Assembly (NCBI RefSeq): GCF_932294415.1
Contig: NC_065537.1
Location: forward strand, 63,130,290-63,194,289
DNA: 64,000 nucleotides
Direction of reading: 5' to 3'
Source: Quercus robur
Lineage: Eukaryota; Streptophyta; Magnoliopsida; Fagales; Fagaceae
Shown: positions 1 through 10,694 of the stretch, one piece after another
Layout: each line of letters starts with the position of its first letter
Position numbering within the stretch: the first letter of the stretch is position 1
The notes under the pieces: generated by a model
What the model was told of the DNA's origin: nothing
Seen by the model: the letters and a program-made list of their open reading frames with translations, nothing else
Database searches by the model: none
Program-made: the position numbers and the translations under genes

Positions 1-182
1 AAGTACTGATTTCAACATAGCATAAAGGCTGCATAAAGCAAGGTACATACCATAAAGCCTACAAACTATGCATAAAACATTAACCCTAAAAGCTTACAAA
101 AGCACATGGGTACAAACCACCATATAACAGTTTACAAAACACAAAATATCAACTTAAACTGAAAACTTAAACTGAAGAAGAA

Positions 183-250
183 TGTAAAGACACTCCCCCT
201 TAGGTAATATCCTCCCCCTCTGATCATGCCTATCACTCCCCCTTTTTGTC
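183..250 (-). other. Multiple polypurine tracts of element A
   Basis: On the minus strand this stretch holds three closely spaced purine tracts of the form AAGGGGGAG (near 235-245, 209-217 and 193-202), directly after the env-like stop. Such tracts prime plus-strand DNA synthesis next to the 3' LTR, and clusters of them are typical of Sireviruses. The 182 bases to the left do not resemble the start of the LTR seen at 8012, so the true LTR border lies off the window. Confidence 0.7.
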
Positions 251-260
251 ATGGAATAGG

Positions 261-1353
261 CTATTCATCCTCTTCCAGCTTTCTCTGAATTTGATCCAAT
301 TGAGTTTGAAGAGAGGTAAACTTCATATCCCATCGAGTGCTGTGATGGTGTAGAGAAGCTGTGAGTCCAGACATCTTTGTATTCAACTCGTGGACAGAGG
401 ATACAATGCGATCAAGTTTCTCATCAAGGGAGAGAGTGCTGAAATGAGAGCCACTGTGAGATGCAGAAGTTTCTGGTTTGGCTTTCTTCCGACTATGTCC
501 AATGCTTGCATTGAATGTACGCATGTTGATTGGACTTGGTTTTGAGATAGGAGATTCATCTGCCGTTGGATAAATTCCTTTGAGCTTCAAGATCCGTGAA
601 ATGAGACAGCAGAAAGGAATGCATATCCGAGACTCAGTTCGAAGAACCGTTTTGCGCAGAACATGAAAGATATGAGCACAGATGTCTATTTCCACATCAG
701 AGATTAGATCATGAAGAAACAAAGCACGCCCGAGGTTCATATACCCAGTGCTTGATAAATGGTACAAATTGTGAAACATCACAATTGTAAGCACTCTCAG
801 TTTTGGAGAAAGAGAGGAAACACTGATGGATTTTCCATTGGGTGAGAACTCCAAGTCTTGACCAACTTTCTTTGAGAAGCTCCTCATCAGGACAGAGATC
901 ATTATAAACCGGTGAATGTCGGAATATTGGTCTGTTGATGTGAAGGATTTCTGCTAGATATGCAGGAGAGACAGAAAAGCTCTTTTTCCGAACCCAGCAC
1001 TTAAGTTCATCTTCTTCCACAATTGCGTTAGCATAAAATTCTTTTACCAAATCTTCATACGCGTCATCCAGATCAGAGAGAAGGTAATTCCAGTCCTTGT
1101 GAGCAAACCATTTCGGAATGTCAGTGTCATGAAGTGAGGACTGATCCACAGTTCTTTCTAGTAATGGTGTAGCATTTTGAAAATAATTCTCATGAGACTG
1201 ATAGGCTGCATAGGATCTGAACTTGTTGGGATCAAATCTCTTTGATGAAGAGCGAGTCTCTTTTGTTTGAGGTGGGTAATCATCAACATCAATTATGGGT
1301 TCCTTCCCTTTGGAACTACCTCCTTTCACAGCTGCTTTCTTGAATGGTGACAT
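261..1353 (-). pseudogene. Env-like / putative plant transposon protein ORF of element A, frameshifted
   Basis: Two overlapping minus-strand frames together make one protein of about 360 residues. The first (1353 down to about 870) starts with a basic, serine-rich segment and leads into a globular domain containing KWFAHKDWNYL and LVKEFYANA. The second (about 870 down to 261) continues with a helical part and ends in a coiled-coil-like tail (LDEKLDRIVSSVHELN... to QRKLEEDE). The frame changes near 860-900. The position after pol and before the polypurine tracts, and the similarity in plan to 20432-21585, identify it as the accessory ORF of Sirevirus-like elements, often labelled putative plant transposon protein. 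There is no clear signal peptide or fusion peptide, so env-like is a positional label only. Its function is unknown. Confidence 0.7.
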
Positions 1354-1369
1354 GTCTAGTCTATATTAT

Positions 1370-3315
1370 GAACAAGGAAATGACAAAACACAATCCAACA
1401 GACTTTATTAGCAGTGGGTTAGTGGTAATATAGGGATAATGAAGAAACCCTAACAGCTGGATGAAAATGTCCAGAAAATAGCAATGAGGGACACAAATGG
1501 CCCAAATTGAACTACACAGTAGAGGGGGTCAAAATAAAACCACACAATCAGCTTAAAAAGAACCCACATTCAACACAGGATCATTTTGAAACAACACATC
1601 AATAGCAGATCAGACAAGATGATAAACCAAAAAATAGCAAACCCTAGCTAAGCACATGATGAAGAACAAAACCGACAATTTAAAATAGCTCAAAACAGAA
1701 ACAAAAGCTTCCATAAGCTAAGCATGGACAAGGGGTAATAGCTGAGCTAAAAAACCCATCTCAAAATCACAATCAAATGCGAATAATCCAGAGGGAAAAC
1801 CATAACAACAAGTAGAATAGAGTTCAAGACAGAAAAACTATACCTATTACTCGATGATTTTGAGCTGAAAAGAGGCAAAAATGGAGGCACGGTGTGAATG
1901 GGTAAGAGCGGATGAGAAAGACAATGAATAGTCACAAACAGATCAAGGGAAAACAAAAAAAAAGTTCAAAAACTGCCCCTATATTTCCAAAACACGCGTT
2001 TTTCGCGACTGAAATGAGTCGCCAAAAAGACGCTAGATCAAGCCGCCAAAACACTCAAGGACAAAAATTTGAAAAATTTTTCTAAGTGTTTTTCGCGACT
2101 GGAAGGTCTACCCGCGAGTGAGTAGCGAGCTGAGCCGTGAAAATCTCTGAGTAAACCTCGCGACTGGACCTTCCACTCGCGAACAAGTCGCCAAAAATGA
2201 CCCGCGAAGACGTGACTGAGGCTCACGACTTGACATAACCGCGACTGAGTCGCCAAAACAGGGCAAAACTGGATTTTTGAAATTTTCAGATTTTTCAAAC
2301 AAAATGCTTTCCAAAAACACCTAAAACACTCAAAAATCTTTTTGTGCTTGAATTAACAAAGATTGAGCATGTGAAAACACATTTCATCAAGTACAATCAC
2401 ACAAATGAATATGGCATTTTTGAACATAAACTTGTGTGTTGTGTGTGGATATCAACAATGAGATAGTCCTTAGTCTAATGTGAAGCTTCAATGATCAATT
2501 CAACCAAGGCATACACAATTAGCACTAGATCATGTGACCCATCTCAATTATAGAAATATGTATATATGACCTCCCACACAACTTGATAACATAACTTGGA
2601 GCTTAACATTTGACTCCACTGTCAAACATAACATTTGATCATTTTGATCTTTTGAGACAATCATCTCTCATTGTGAGAGTGATATATGACATTTCACTTT
2701 AAAGAACAAGCCTTTGGCTTTTTGAATAAACATTCACTTTAATATAAGGTCGCTTACCATTTTTCCTAGTCGAATACTAGAATGTGCGACAGGCTTTTGC
2801 AGCTCAATATCTCTTTTCATTTGGAGATTTACATTTGGTGAGCTCTTTTTAGCAAAACAAAAATAAAGAGTGGGAAGATATATAGACACAAGTCTATGCA
2901 AGTCTCAAGATCAACAAAACCATTCACTAATCATTCATGACAAGTTTGAAGATCTATTTACAACAATCACATAGATTTCAAGATTTCTCCCACAGAGATA
3001 TGAGTGCAAAGAAACAAGCAATGCTCGAAAATGCACAAAGCCATTAGCACAAAGGTACAAGGCAAAACAAGTTTTGAAACAAAAACTCAACGATGTCAAT
3101 CAAACTTTTTGATTTTCTAATTTTTATGTGATTTTTGGATTTTTGACATAAAAGAAGAAAAAGATTGAACAAACATAGAAAGAAGCAACAGTATTCACAA
3201 ATGGACAAACAAACAATAAACATGCTGCACAAAGAGCTAACAAAGAAAGTGTGTGCCCCAACACAAACAAACTTATCATATTATAAATATGTGAAGCACA
3301 CAACACAGAAGGGAG
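1370..3315 (-). other. Spacer between pol and env-like ORF of element A, with CGCGACT palindrome array
   Basis: No coding region is convincing here. At about 2000-2265 the sequence repeatedly carries CGCGACT, AGTCGCC, CGCGAGT and related half-palindromes, some ten occurrences in 260 bases. The same words recur in the element's own LTR at 7684-7722 and 7824-7858. The rest (2340-3300) is AT-rich with no repeat that I can define. Short open frames are present but have no recognisable motifs. Confidence 0.6.
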
Positions 3316-6300
3316 TCAAGGAATTGTACCAACACCAATGGTCTTACGAAGTGATTCAAACCGTGGACCATAAAGAGGCTTGGTGAAGATGTCCGCCTTT
3401 TGATTGTCGGTGTGTATGAACTCAAGACACACAACTCTTTCCTCTACCAGATCCCGAATGAAATGGTAACGTATCTCTATGTGTTTAGATTTTGAATGCT
3501 GTACAGGATTCTTGGAAAGATTGATGGCACTGGTGTTGTCACAGAAGACACACATCGTTTCTTGAGGAATTCCATAGTCATGAAGTAATTTCTTCATCCA
3601 AAGAAGCTGAGTGCAGCAACTTCCAGCAGCGATGTATTCTGCTTCAGCAGTAGATAGAGACATGGAATTCTGCTTCTTGCTCATCCACGAGACAAGATTG
3701 TTACCAAGGTAGAAACAGCCGCCTGAAGTACTTTTCCAATCGTCTACACTGCTAACCCAGTCAGCATCTGAATACCCAGCAAGACAAGCATTTGAGTCTT
3801 TTGAATACCACAAACCATAGTTTGAAGTACCATTCACATATCGAATGATTCGCTTAGCAGCAGTCAGGTGAGATTCCTTCGGATTAGCTTGGTACCTGGC
3901 ACAAATGCCAACACTGAATGCAATGTCCGGTCTACTGGTTGTAAGATAGAGCAAACTCCCTATGATGCTCCTATATAATGTAGGACTTACTTCTACTCCA
4001 GACGAATCAACATTCAGTTTAGTGGATGAGCTCATGGGAGTGGAGGCATGTTTTTTGGAGTCTAGTCCAAACTTCTTGACAATGTTTCTGGCATACTTCT
4101 CTTGAGATACAAATATACCCTCCTTCTGTTGTTTGACTTGAAGAACCAAGAAAAATGTGAGTTCCCCCACCATACTCATCTCGAATTCCTTCTTCATCTC
4201 CTCAGAAAATTCAGTAGTACGATCTTCGATGGTTGCCCCAAACACTATGTCATTAACATAGACTTATGCCACAAGGAGATAATCTTTATCATTTTTGACA
4301 AACAGAGTTCGGTCGGCATACCCTCTTTTGAAACCTCTATCTAGAAGGTAATGTGTAAGACGATCGTACCAGGCTCTAGGCGCTTGTTTTAAGCCATAAA
4401 GGGCTTTCTTCAATCTTAAAACATGATCTGGAAAGTGAGGATCCTCAAATCCTTTTGGTTGCTCAACAAACACTTCTTCATTTAGATATCCATTCAGAAA
4501 TGCGCATTTTACATCCATTTGATAGAGTTTGAAATTCAAAGTGCATGCAATGGACATGAGGATTCGAATGGATTCGAGTCTTGCCACAGGAGCGAAAGAT
4601 TTATCAAAATCTACTCCTTCTACTTGAGTGTATCCTTGAGCTACTAACCGAGATTTATTTCGAATTATCTCTCCATCTTCATCAGTTTTGTTTTTAAAAA
4701 TCCATTTTGTGCCTATAACATGAACGTTTTCAGGCCTTGGAGCAAGTTCCCACACATCATTCCTCACAAACTGATTCAGCTCTTCATGTATTGACTCAAC
4801 CCAATTCTCATCTTGAAGAGCCTCTTCAACCCTTTTTGGTTCAAACTGTACAAGATAGCAGTGATATGTTACATGATTGGCTAACAGAATGTTTCCTTTT
4901 TTGAGGCGAAGACCTTCATCAAGAGATCATATGATGCTGCTTTCCGGATGGTTCTTAATAACTCTTGAAGATGGCCTTTTTGATGTGGAGACTTCATCAC
5001 TTCGAGAGATAGGAGGATGAACTTCCGGAGGAGTAAGAGGACTTGATGTTCTAGACATCGATCTCGTTTCCATTCTTGGGTTGATGGGAGTCGATTCTAC
5101 TTCTGGTATAGGTTCTTCACCTTCTATATCCAAAGCTTCTACCTCAACATCGGGCTCTTTGGTGCTCGGCCCTTCTACATCATCAATCATCTCCACCTTA
5201 GATAAGGCATCATCAATCTTGACATTTATGGACTCCATCACAGTCTTTGTTCTCTTGTTAAACACTCTATACGCTCGACTCGTAGTAGAGTACCCAAGAA
5301 AAATACCCTCATCACTTCTCGCATCAAACTTCCCAAGATTCTCCCGATCATTTAGGATATAGCATTTACTTCCAAACACCCGGAAATACTTCACTCTAGG
5401 CTTCTTCCCATTCCATATCTCATAGGCGGTCTTCTTTGTACCAACACGGAAAAAAATCCTATTGCCAATGTGACACGAGGTGTTGACAGCTTCTCCCCAA
5501 AATTTTTGAGGTATTTGCTTGTTAAGCAACATGACTCTTGCCATCTCCTGAATCACACGATTTTTTCTCTCTACCACTTCATTTTGTTGTGGAGTTTTGG
5601 GGGCTGAAAATTCTTTTTTGATTCCATTCTTCTCACAAACGGACTCGAATCTTGCATTCTCAAATTCCCTCCCATGATCACTTCTAATTTTGGCAATAAG
5701 GACCCCTTTTTCGTTTTGTAGTTTCTTGCACAGAATCTCCAACCTCTCACATGCTTCTGATTTTTCTCTAAGGAATTCAACCCCAGTGTATCTTGAGTAG
5801 TCATCCACAATGACCATAATGTATCTCTTCCCTCCTAGGCTTTCAGTTCTGGTAGGCCCCATTAGATCAACATGAAGTAACTCCAAGCACCGAGAAGTGG
5901 CAATCACATTCACCTTGTGATGACTTGCCTTAGTTTGCTTCCCCATTTGACATGCACCACAAACGGTCTTCTTCACTTTTCCAAACTTAGGAAGTCCCTC
6001 GACTGCTTCAAGTTTGGAGACTTTTGCTACTTGTTTGAAGTTGGCATGCCCAAATCTGTGATGCCACAGCTCCAACATATCCACACGAGCACTTCTACAC
6101 GATATGGGTGCCGTGGGAACTATTCCATAACAGTTATCTGTAGTCCGATTTCCCTCCAAAACCTGAATCCCCTCTTCATTGATGATCAAGCATCCCTTCT
6201 TAGAGAATTGTACCAGGAAATCATCATCACAAATTTGAGTGATGCTCAGCAGATTCGCCTTCAGCCCTTTTATGTACAGCACATCTTTCAACAGCGGCAA

Positions 6301-6915
6301 ACCAGGTATCTCAATGGTTCCTTTGCCTAGGACTTGAGCATGACTTCCATCACCAAAGGTCACATAGTCACCAACCTTTTCTTTGAGTGTCTTAAACAGT
6401 GACTTATCCCCTGTCATATGGCGAGAACACCCACTGTCAAGATACCACAAACATGCATTAAACACCTTCAATGAGGTATGCACAAATAGGTTCACATGTG
6501 ACAAACATTCTTGACCTTCAAACACAAACTCCTCATCAGTTTTCATGCTTCTTTCAGATTGACTTTTCATTTTCAGACTCTCAATCATCTCACACAACAT
6601 TCTATTCTTTCTTTTATATTTCTTAATCAATGATTTAGATTCAGATATGCTACTGTGTAAGACATGATTCTGATTTTCAAGATATTCCAGCATGTGAACA
6701 AATACTCTAGCATGTTTCTTAGTTTCTAACAACTCTACGAGATCATTAGTAAAACACCCTTCAAACATATGCATAGAGTCATTTTCACAAATACTTAAGC
6801 TACAATTCAGCATGGTATTTTCCATAACAACTACCACAACACAGGGGTCTAAGATCACACTTAGGTAATAAAACCACAACAAGTGTACCCGCTCTGATAC
6901 CAATTGAAAGTTCAA
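3316..6915 (-). pseudogene. Copia pol polyprotein of element A, with two in-frame stops
   Basis: One minus-strand frame runs from 6915 to 3316, broken by TGA near 4927-4929 and TAA at 4264-4266. In order it shows a leftover gag C-terminal coiled coil; a protease motif, LDSGCSRHMTGD; an integrase zinc domain (HHRFGH ... CGACQMGK); an integrase catalytic core with LLHVDLMGP, RSDHGREFEN and PQQNEVVERKNR; then reverse transcriptase ([42 protein letters not shown]) and RNase H (AGYSDADW, SLSTAEAEYIAA, HIEIRYHFIRD). The RT active-site motif, usually YVDD, reads YVND, losing a metal-binding aspartate. Gag is missing: the frame passes from the primer-binding site into a few residues and then the end of gag. 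The TGA is consistent with an altered GGA glycine codon and the TAA with an altered CAA glutamine codon. The copy is dead. Confidence 0.93.
6891..6902 (-). other. Primer-binding site, initiator tRNA-Met
   Basis: The minus strand reads TGGTATCAGAGC, the complement of the 3' end of plant initiator tRNA-Met and the standard Copia primer-binding site. It lies two bases inside the 5' LTR border. Confidence 0.9.
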
Positions 6916-8012
6916 AAACGTGTATAAACACCCTTGAACGTTTAGACCCCCAAATTACAACTTAACCAATTCAAGCAATATGTCAAACAACAAGCGTGCG
7001 GAAACTTAACATAAGCTATAATATGGAATTGGTTAAAAACTATCTAAGCCAAAACAAAACACAATCCACAGCAGATAATAAAAAGGCAAAGATAGAGAGG
7101 AAGGAAGATGCAAACACAAAGACAACACGCGATGTGTTATCGAAGAGGAAACCGAAGCCCTCGGCGTAAAACCTCTCCTCCGCCCTCGAAGCGGTAAAAA
7201 ATCCACTAGAAAATACAGTTGGGATACATGGACAGCAATAGACCCTCCAAGCCTAATCTACCCAGTGCACCTAAGCCCTTCAAGCTTCTTGCTCCAACGA
7301 GGTTGCGCCGAACCTTTTTCTTTTCTCGCTTCCCGGATTCCGCTACTAGACCGTAGCATCAACCAATGAAGATTGGTTCCTTCCTAACTGCTTCCCAGAA
7401 ATCCAAACAGCTCTCTCACAGTAATGATAATGGTGAGAATCAGGTTTGGTATAATGCCTCTCAAGGATTTGACAATGGAGAGGAAGAGAGTTGAGGAATT
7501 TGAAGAGACTCTAATGTATAGATTGTGGGTGAATCAATCTTGTTTTTCTTTAGGGTTTCTCTCTCAAAATTCTCTCTGGAAGCTCTCTTACAATCGTGGG
7601 TAAAAGGGGTATTTATACTAGAGTGGAAGAGGAATGTGAAACGTCAGGTTTTACAAAACAGGGGTGGCTCGTGGCTTGACCTCGCGGCTTGACTAAGTCG
7701 CGAGATCCAGTCGCGAGATAACCGTATGGCCAGTTGTCCTGTTTTGTCCTGTAGTGCTCCAGCTTGCATGACTGTTCACCTTCCAGCATGCTTGGCACGT
7801 GTGCTGCGTCTAGTGGCTTGCAGCCGCGAGTCACCCACGAGGTCAAGCCGCGAGTCTTTGATTTCTTGCACACTCTTGAGCAATCTTCACTCTATCTTAC
7901 TCACTACCCTTACATCAAACCCACCTAAATACAGGGTTACTAAATGCTGAATTACAAGCAAATTTGGTACGGAATAAAGCCAATTAGATGGTTGAATAAA
8001 TTCAACCTTACA
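6905..8012 (-). repeat. 5' LTR of element A (1108 bp)
   Basis: It starts TG and ends CA, next to the primer-binding site on one side and the interrupted P450 exon on the other. It aligns over its length with the solo LTR at 24720-25773: shared blocks include TGTTATCGAAGAGGAAACCG, AATAGACCCTCCAAGC and a TTACA end. It carries the CGCGA-type palindromes at 7684-7722 and 7824-7858. Confidence 0.9.
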
Positions 8013-8568
8013 ATTATTGAGAAACCCAAGAGTGATGAAAAAGGCCGAAGCTGAAGTGCGGCAAGTCCTACAAGAGAGGATGAATCTTGATGAGACATAC
8101 ATTAAGAAACTAGATTACTTGAAATTAGTTGTGAAAGAAACTCTAAGACTACACCCTCCGGCTACCTTGATCGCAAGAGAATCAAGAGAAAAATTTGAAA
8201 TTAATGGGTATGAGATACCAAGCAACACAAAAGTAATCATTAATACATGGGCTATTGGGAGAGATCCTGAATATTGGATTGATGCTGATTGCTTTCGGCC
8301 AGAGCGATTCCATGATTCTCCTATTGATTTTAAAGGGAGCAATTTTGAATTCATTCCATTTGGATGTGGTAGGAGGATATGTCCAGGCATATCATTTGCT
8401 CTTACAATTGTTGAACTTGTTCTTTCTCAACTACTGTTTCACTTCAATTGGAAACTCCCCAATGACATCAAACTTGATGAGCTTGACATGTTTGAGTCTT
8501 CGGGAATAACCACTAGGAGAAGAAATGATTTGTACTTAATTGCCAATCCTTGGAGCTCCTCATTTTAA
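8013..8568 (+). pseudogene. P450-A: 3' part of CYP71D-like exon 2, cut by element A
   Basis: This is the C-terminal part of a plant A-type cytochrome P450, a haem-thiolate monooxygenase anchored in the ER membrane. The frame opens at the LTR border with the end of SELLRNPRVM and runs to a TAA at 8566-8568. It has the K-helix KETLRLHPP (ExxR), FRPERF (PERF motif) and the haem loop FIPFGCGRRICPG, where the second glycine of the usual FGGGRRICPG is cysteine. About 180 residues remain; membrane anchor, I-helix and exon 1 are not in the window and should lie left of the Copia element if they survive. The frame itself is undamaged, so the insertion may be what killed the gene. The substrate cannot be inferred; CYP71D members often act in terpenoid or other specialised metabolism. 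Confidence 0.92.
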
Positions 8569-9325
8569 TTTAAATACACTGAACAATGGGGACGTAAGTA
8601 TGTAATACCTTTTTATGCCAGAGTTTGGATGTATTATAAGGTACCATTTCTATTTAATGTGTGAACAAAATGAAGTTTACTGGATATATTGCATATATAG
8701 GTGGGCAAAATTATTTTAATTTAATAGTATCCTGCATGCACGAGAATACGATTGGAATTCTCGTTGGAAATAAAATTCAGTAAAAACAGTGGAAGCACAA
8801 CCACATAAGATCACAAAGATTTACATGAAATTTTTTTTCTCCTTGAAGGTAAAAATTACGATACAAATCCCAAATAATTTTACTATATAAAATAGAGATT
8901 ATAACACTCAAACCAAACTTGAATTCACAATAAAGTAAATATAGCTTAAACAAAGAACAACTTTTTTTTTTTTTTTCACCCACTGCTCTCTTCCTCAACA
9001 TGTATCTCTCACAATTTTTCTTTGCTATCTATGTTTTTTTTTTTTTTTTTTGCTTACTCTCACTCATGCAGTTCTCCCAAGACTGCACTCTCCTCTCCAT
9101 TTTTCGGACTTCTCTGGTTTTCTTTCTAACTTGTTGGACACTCACAAGACAAAAGTCACATCTTTCATAAATGTCACTCAACTTTCGTACATAATAATAG
9201 AGAAAATAGATAACTACATTTACTTTTTATCAAGTTTATCTTACAACCTCGAGTAATATTAGGATCACAACATTTGCCACAATTTATTCACATGTTAAAT
9301 CTTAAGTGGTGAAGTTATGGATTCA
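8569..9325. other. Intergenic, downstream of P450-A
   Basis: AT-rich DNA with two poly-T tracts (8960-8976 and 9034-9050). No gene, conserved repeat or signal was recognised. Confidence 0.5.
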
Positions 9326-9833
9326 CATGAACACACTACTTTTACTCCAATACTCACAGCTTATTACGTGAATAAGTTTTGATAAAAATTATAGCAAAAA
9401 TTGTAACCCTACTATTTTCCTATGACCTCATCTAAGGAGCTTTTACAAAAAGTGAGGCTGGACACGAGGGTGTTAGCACCCAACACTACTTTCGTTGGTG
9501 TTGGAAATGTATAATAAGGGATTGGGCTTTTGCCACCATCGAAAAGAAAGCTTAAGTAGACTTGGGCTATTAAATCACTAGTACTTTTACTCCAATACCC
9601 ACAGCTTATTACGTAAACAAATTCTGATAAAAATTATAGCAAAAATTGTGACCCTACTATTTTCCTATGACCTCATCTAAGGAGCTTTTACAAAAAGTGA
9701 GGCTGGACACGAGGGTGTTACACCCAACACAACTTTCGTTGGTGTTGGAAATATATAATAAGGGATTGGGCTTTTGCCACTACCGAAAAGAAAGCTTAAG
9801 TAGACTTGCGCTATTAATTCACTAGTACTTGAT
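9326..9833. repeat. 254-bp direct tandem duplication
   Basis: Two copies, 9326-9579 and 9580-9833, both start CTTTTACTCCAATA-type sequence and contain GGAGCTTTTACAAAAAGTGA, GGGATTGGGCTTTTGCCAC and AAAGCTTAAGTAGACTTG. By eye they differ at a dozen or so positions. The unit has no coding potential. Confidence 0.9.
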
Positions 9834-9843
9834 CAAGATGTTG

Positions 9844-9893
<50 letters not shown>

Positions 9894-10229
9894 AAATTGC
9901 TAGTACATGATTGCAAGACCCAGTAGAACCTTGCACTAAAATATGAATAGGCATCTTCATAGAAAAATTATAAATTAAATCATGTACATTTGATTTTAAA
10001 TGAGAAAAACACAAACCTGAATCGGTTATGACTAGGTTATCCTCGAGCCTCTCATACAATATCAGGTAAATTACTCAAATTCCACCTACTGCCATCTCTT
10101 AATTACTTAATAGATCCAAATCTCATGCCCTTGAAAAGTCATTTAGCACGTCGCTTTTTAATATTTTAATTTCGTATTGTACCTTTTACCTTTTCCTTTT
10201 TAACGTGTTAGATTAATGGCAACTGGGTT
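9834..10229. other. Intergenic with (TA)n and poly-T
   Basis: A TA-rich microsatellite and T tract occupy 9844-9893. The rest is plain AT-rich sequence up to the LINE target site. Nothing else was recognised. Confidence 0.5.
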
Positions 10230-10239
10230 AAAGGTTATA

Positions 10240-10646
10240 AAAGAAGAGTTGCGGTTGCAACAAGCATCATAGCTGAATTTTGGGCTCTCAGAGATGGTCT
10301 CATTTTAACAGACCAACTGAGAATAACCCATCTTGCTGTGGAGCTTGATGCTAAGGTTATTGTGCAGCTTGTACTTTCAAATAACAACTCTAGTAGAGCT
10401 TATTTCCCCCTCTTAAATGACTGTAGGTTCCTCCTTAGTTGTCTCCAGCACTTCAAGATCAACCATGTCTTCAGAGAAGCTAACAGAGTGGCAGACAAGC
10501 TAGCTAAGGAAGGCTGTTCTTCCCCTTTTGATTTTGTTATATTAGAAAATCCTGACTCTGTTGAACTATGTAATATTCTAAGTTCTGATGCACAGGGTCT
10601 GTACAATCTAAGACACTCTACCAATACTTCTGTTGTTTTGGTTTGA
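10240..10646 (+). pseudogene. RNase H-like domain, C-terminal end of LINE ORF2
   Basis: About 135 codons are open from the truncation point to a TGA at 10644-10646. The motifs are those of the plant LINE RNase H domain (RVT_3 type): AEFWALRDGL near the start, VELDAKVIV in the middle with its catalytic aspartate, and FREANRVADKLAKEG near the end. The domain normally degrades the RNA strand of RNA-DNA hybrids. There is no start codon of its own and no reverse transcriptase is present, so this is a dead fragment. A host RNase H-like gene fragment is the alternative, but the A tail and duplications favour a LINE. Confidence 0.85.
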
Positions 10647-10684
10647 TAATGACATGGTTCCTTTAAACCAAAAAAAAAAAAGAA
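10240..10684 (+). mobile_element. 5'-truncated LINE (L1-type) with target-site duplication
   Basis: The insert begins inside an RNase H coding frame, ends in an A-rich tail (10670-10684), and is flanked by AAAGGTTATA at 10230-10239 and 10685-10694. Severe 5' truncation, a 3' A tail and a 10-bp duplication are the signature of target-primed reverse transcription. Confidence 0.88.
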
Positions 10685-10694
10685 AAAGGTTATA

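Larger units (their letters stand above)
1..8012 (-). mobile_element. Sirevirus-like Ty1/Copia element A (partial, gag-deleted)
   Basis: Read on the minus strand, the order is 5' LTR (8012-6905), a primer-binding site for initiator tRNA-Met, a remnant of gag, protease-integrase-RT-RNase H, a long spacer, an env-like ORF, and repeated polypurine tracts. The window starts before the 3' LTR is reached. This layout, with an extra ORF after pol and several AGGGGGAG-type tracts, is that of the Sirevirus branch of Copia (family knowledge). The element sits inside exon 2 of a P450 gene, whose 3' part resumes at 8013. The first five bases there, ATTAT, should be repeated beyond the missing 3' LTR as the target-site duplication. 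Most of gag, including any zinc knuckle, is absent, and pol has two in-frame stops, so the copy cannot move by itself. Confidence 0.9.

Noticed and set aside
7613..7873. Open frames inside the LTR of element A on both strands
   Set aside because: They lie wholly in LTR sequence, are not shared in frame with the solo LTR at 24720-25773, and have no motif.
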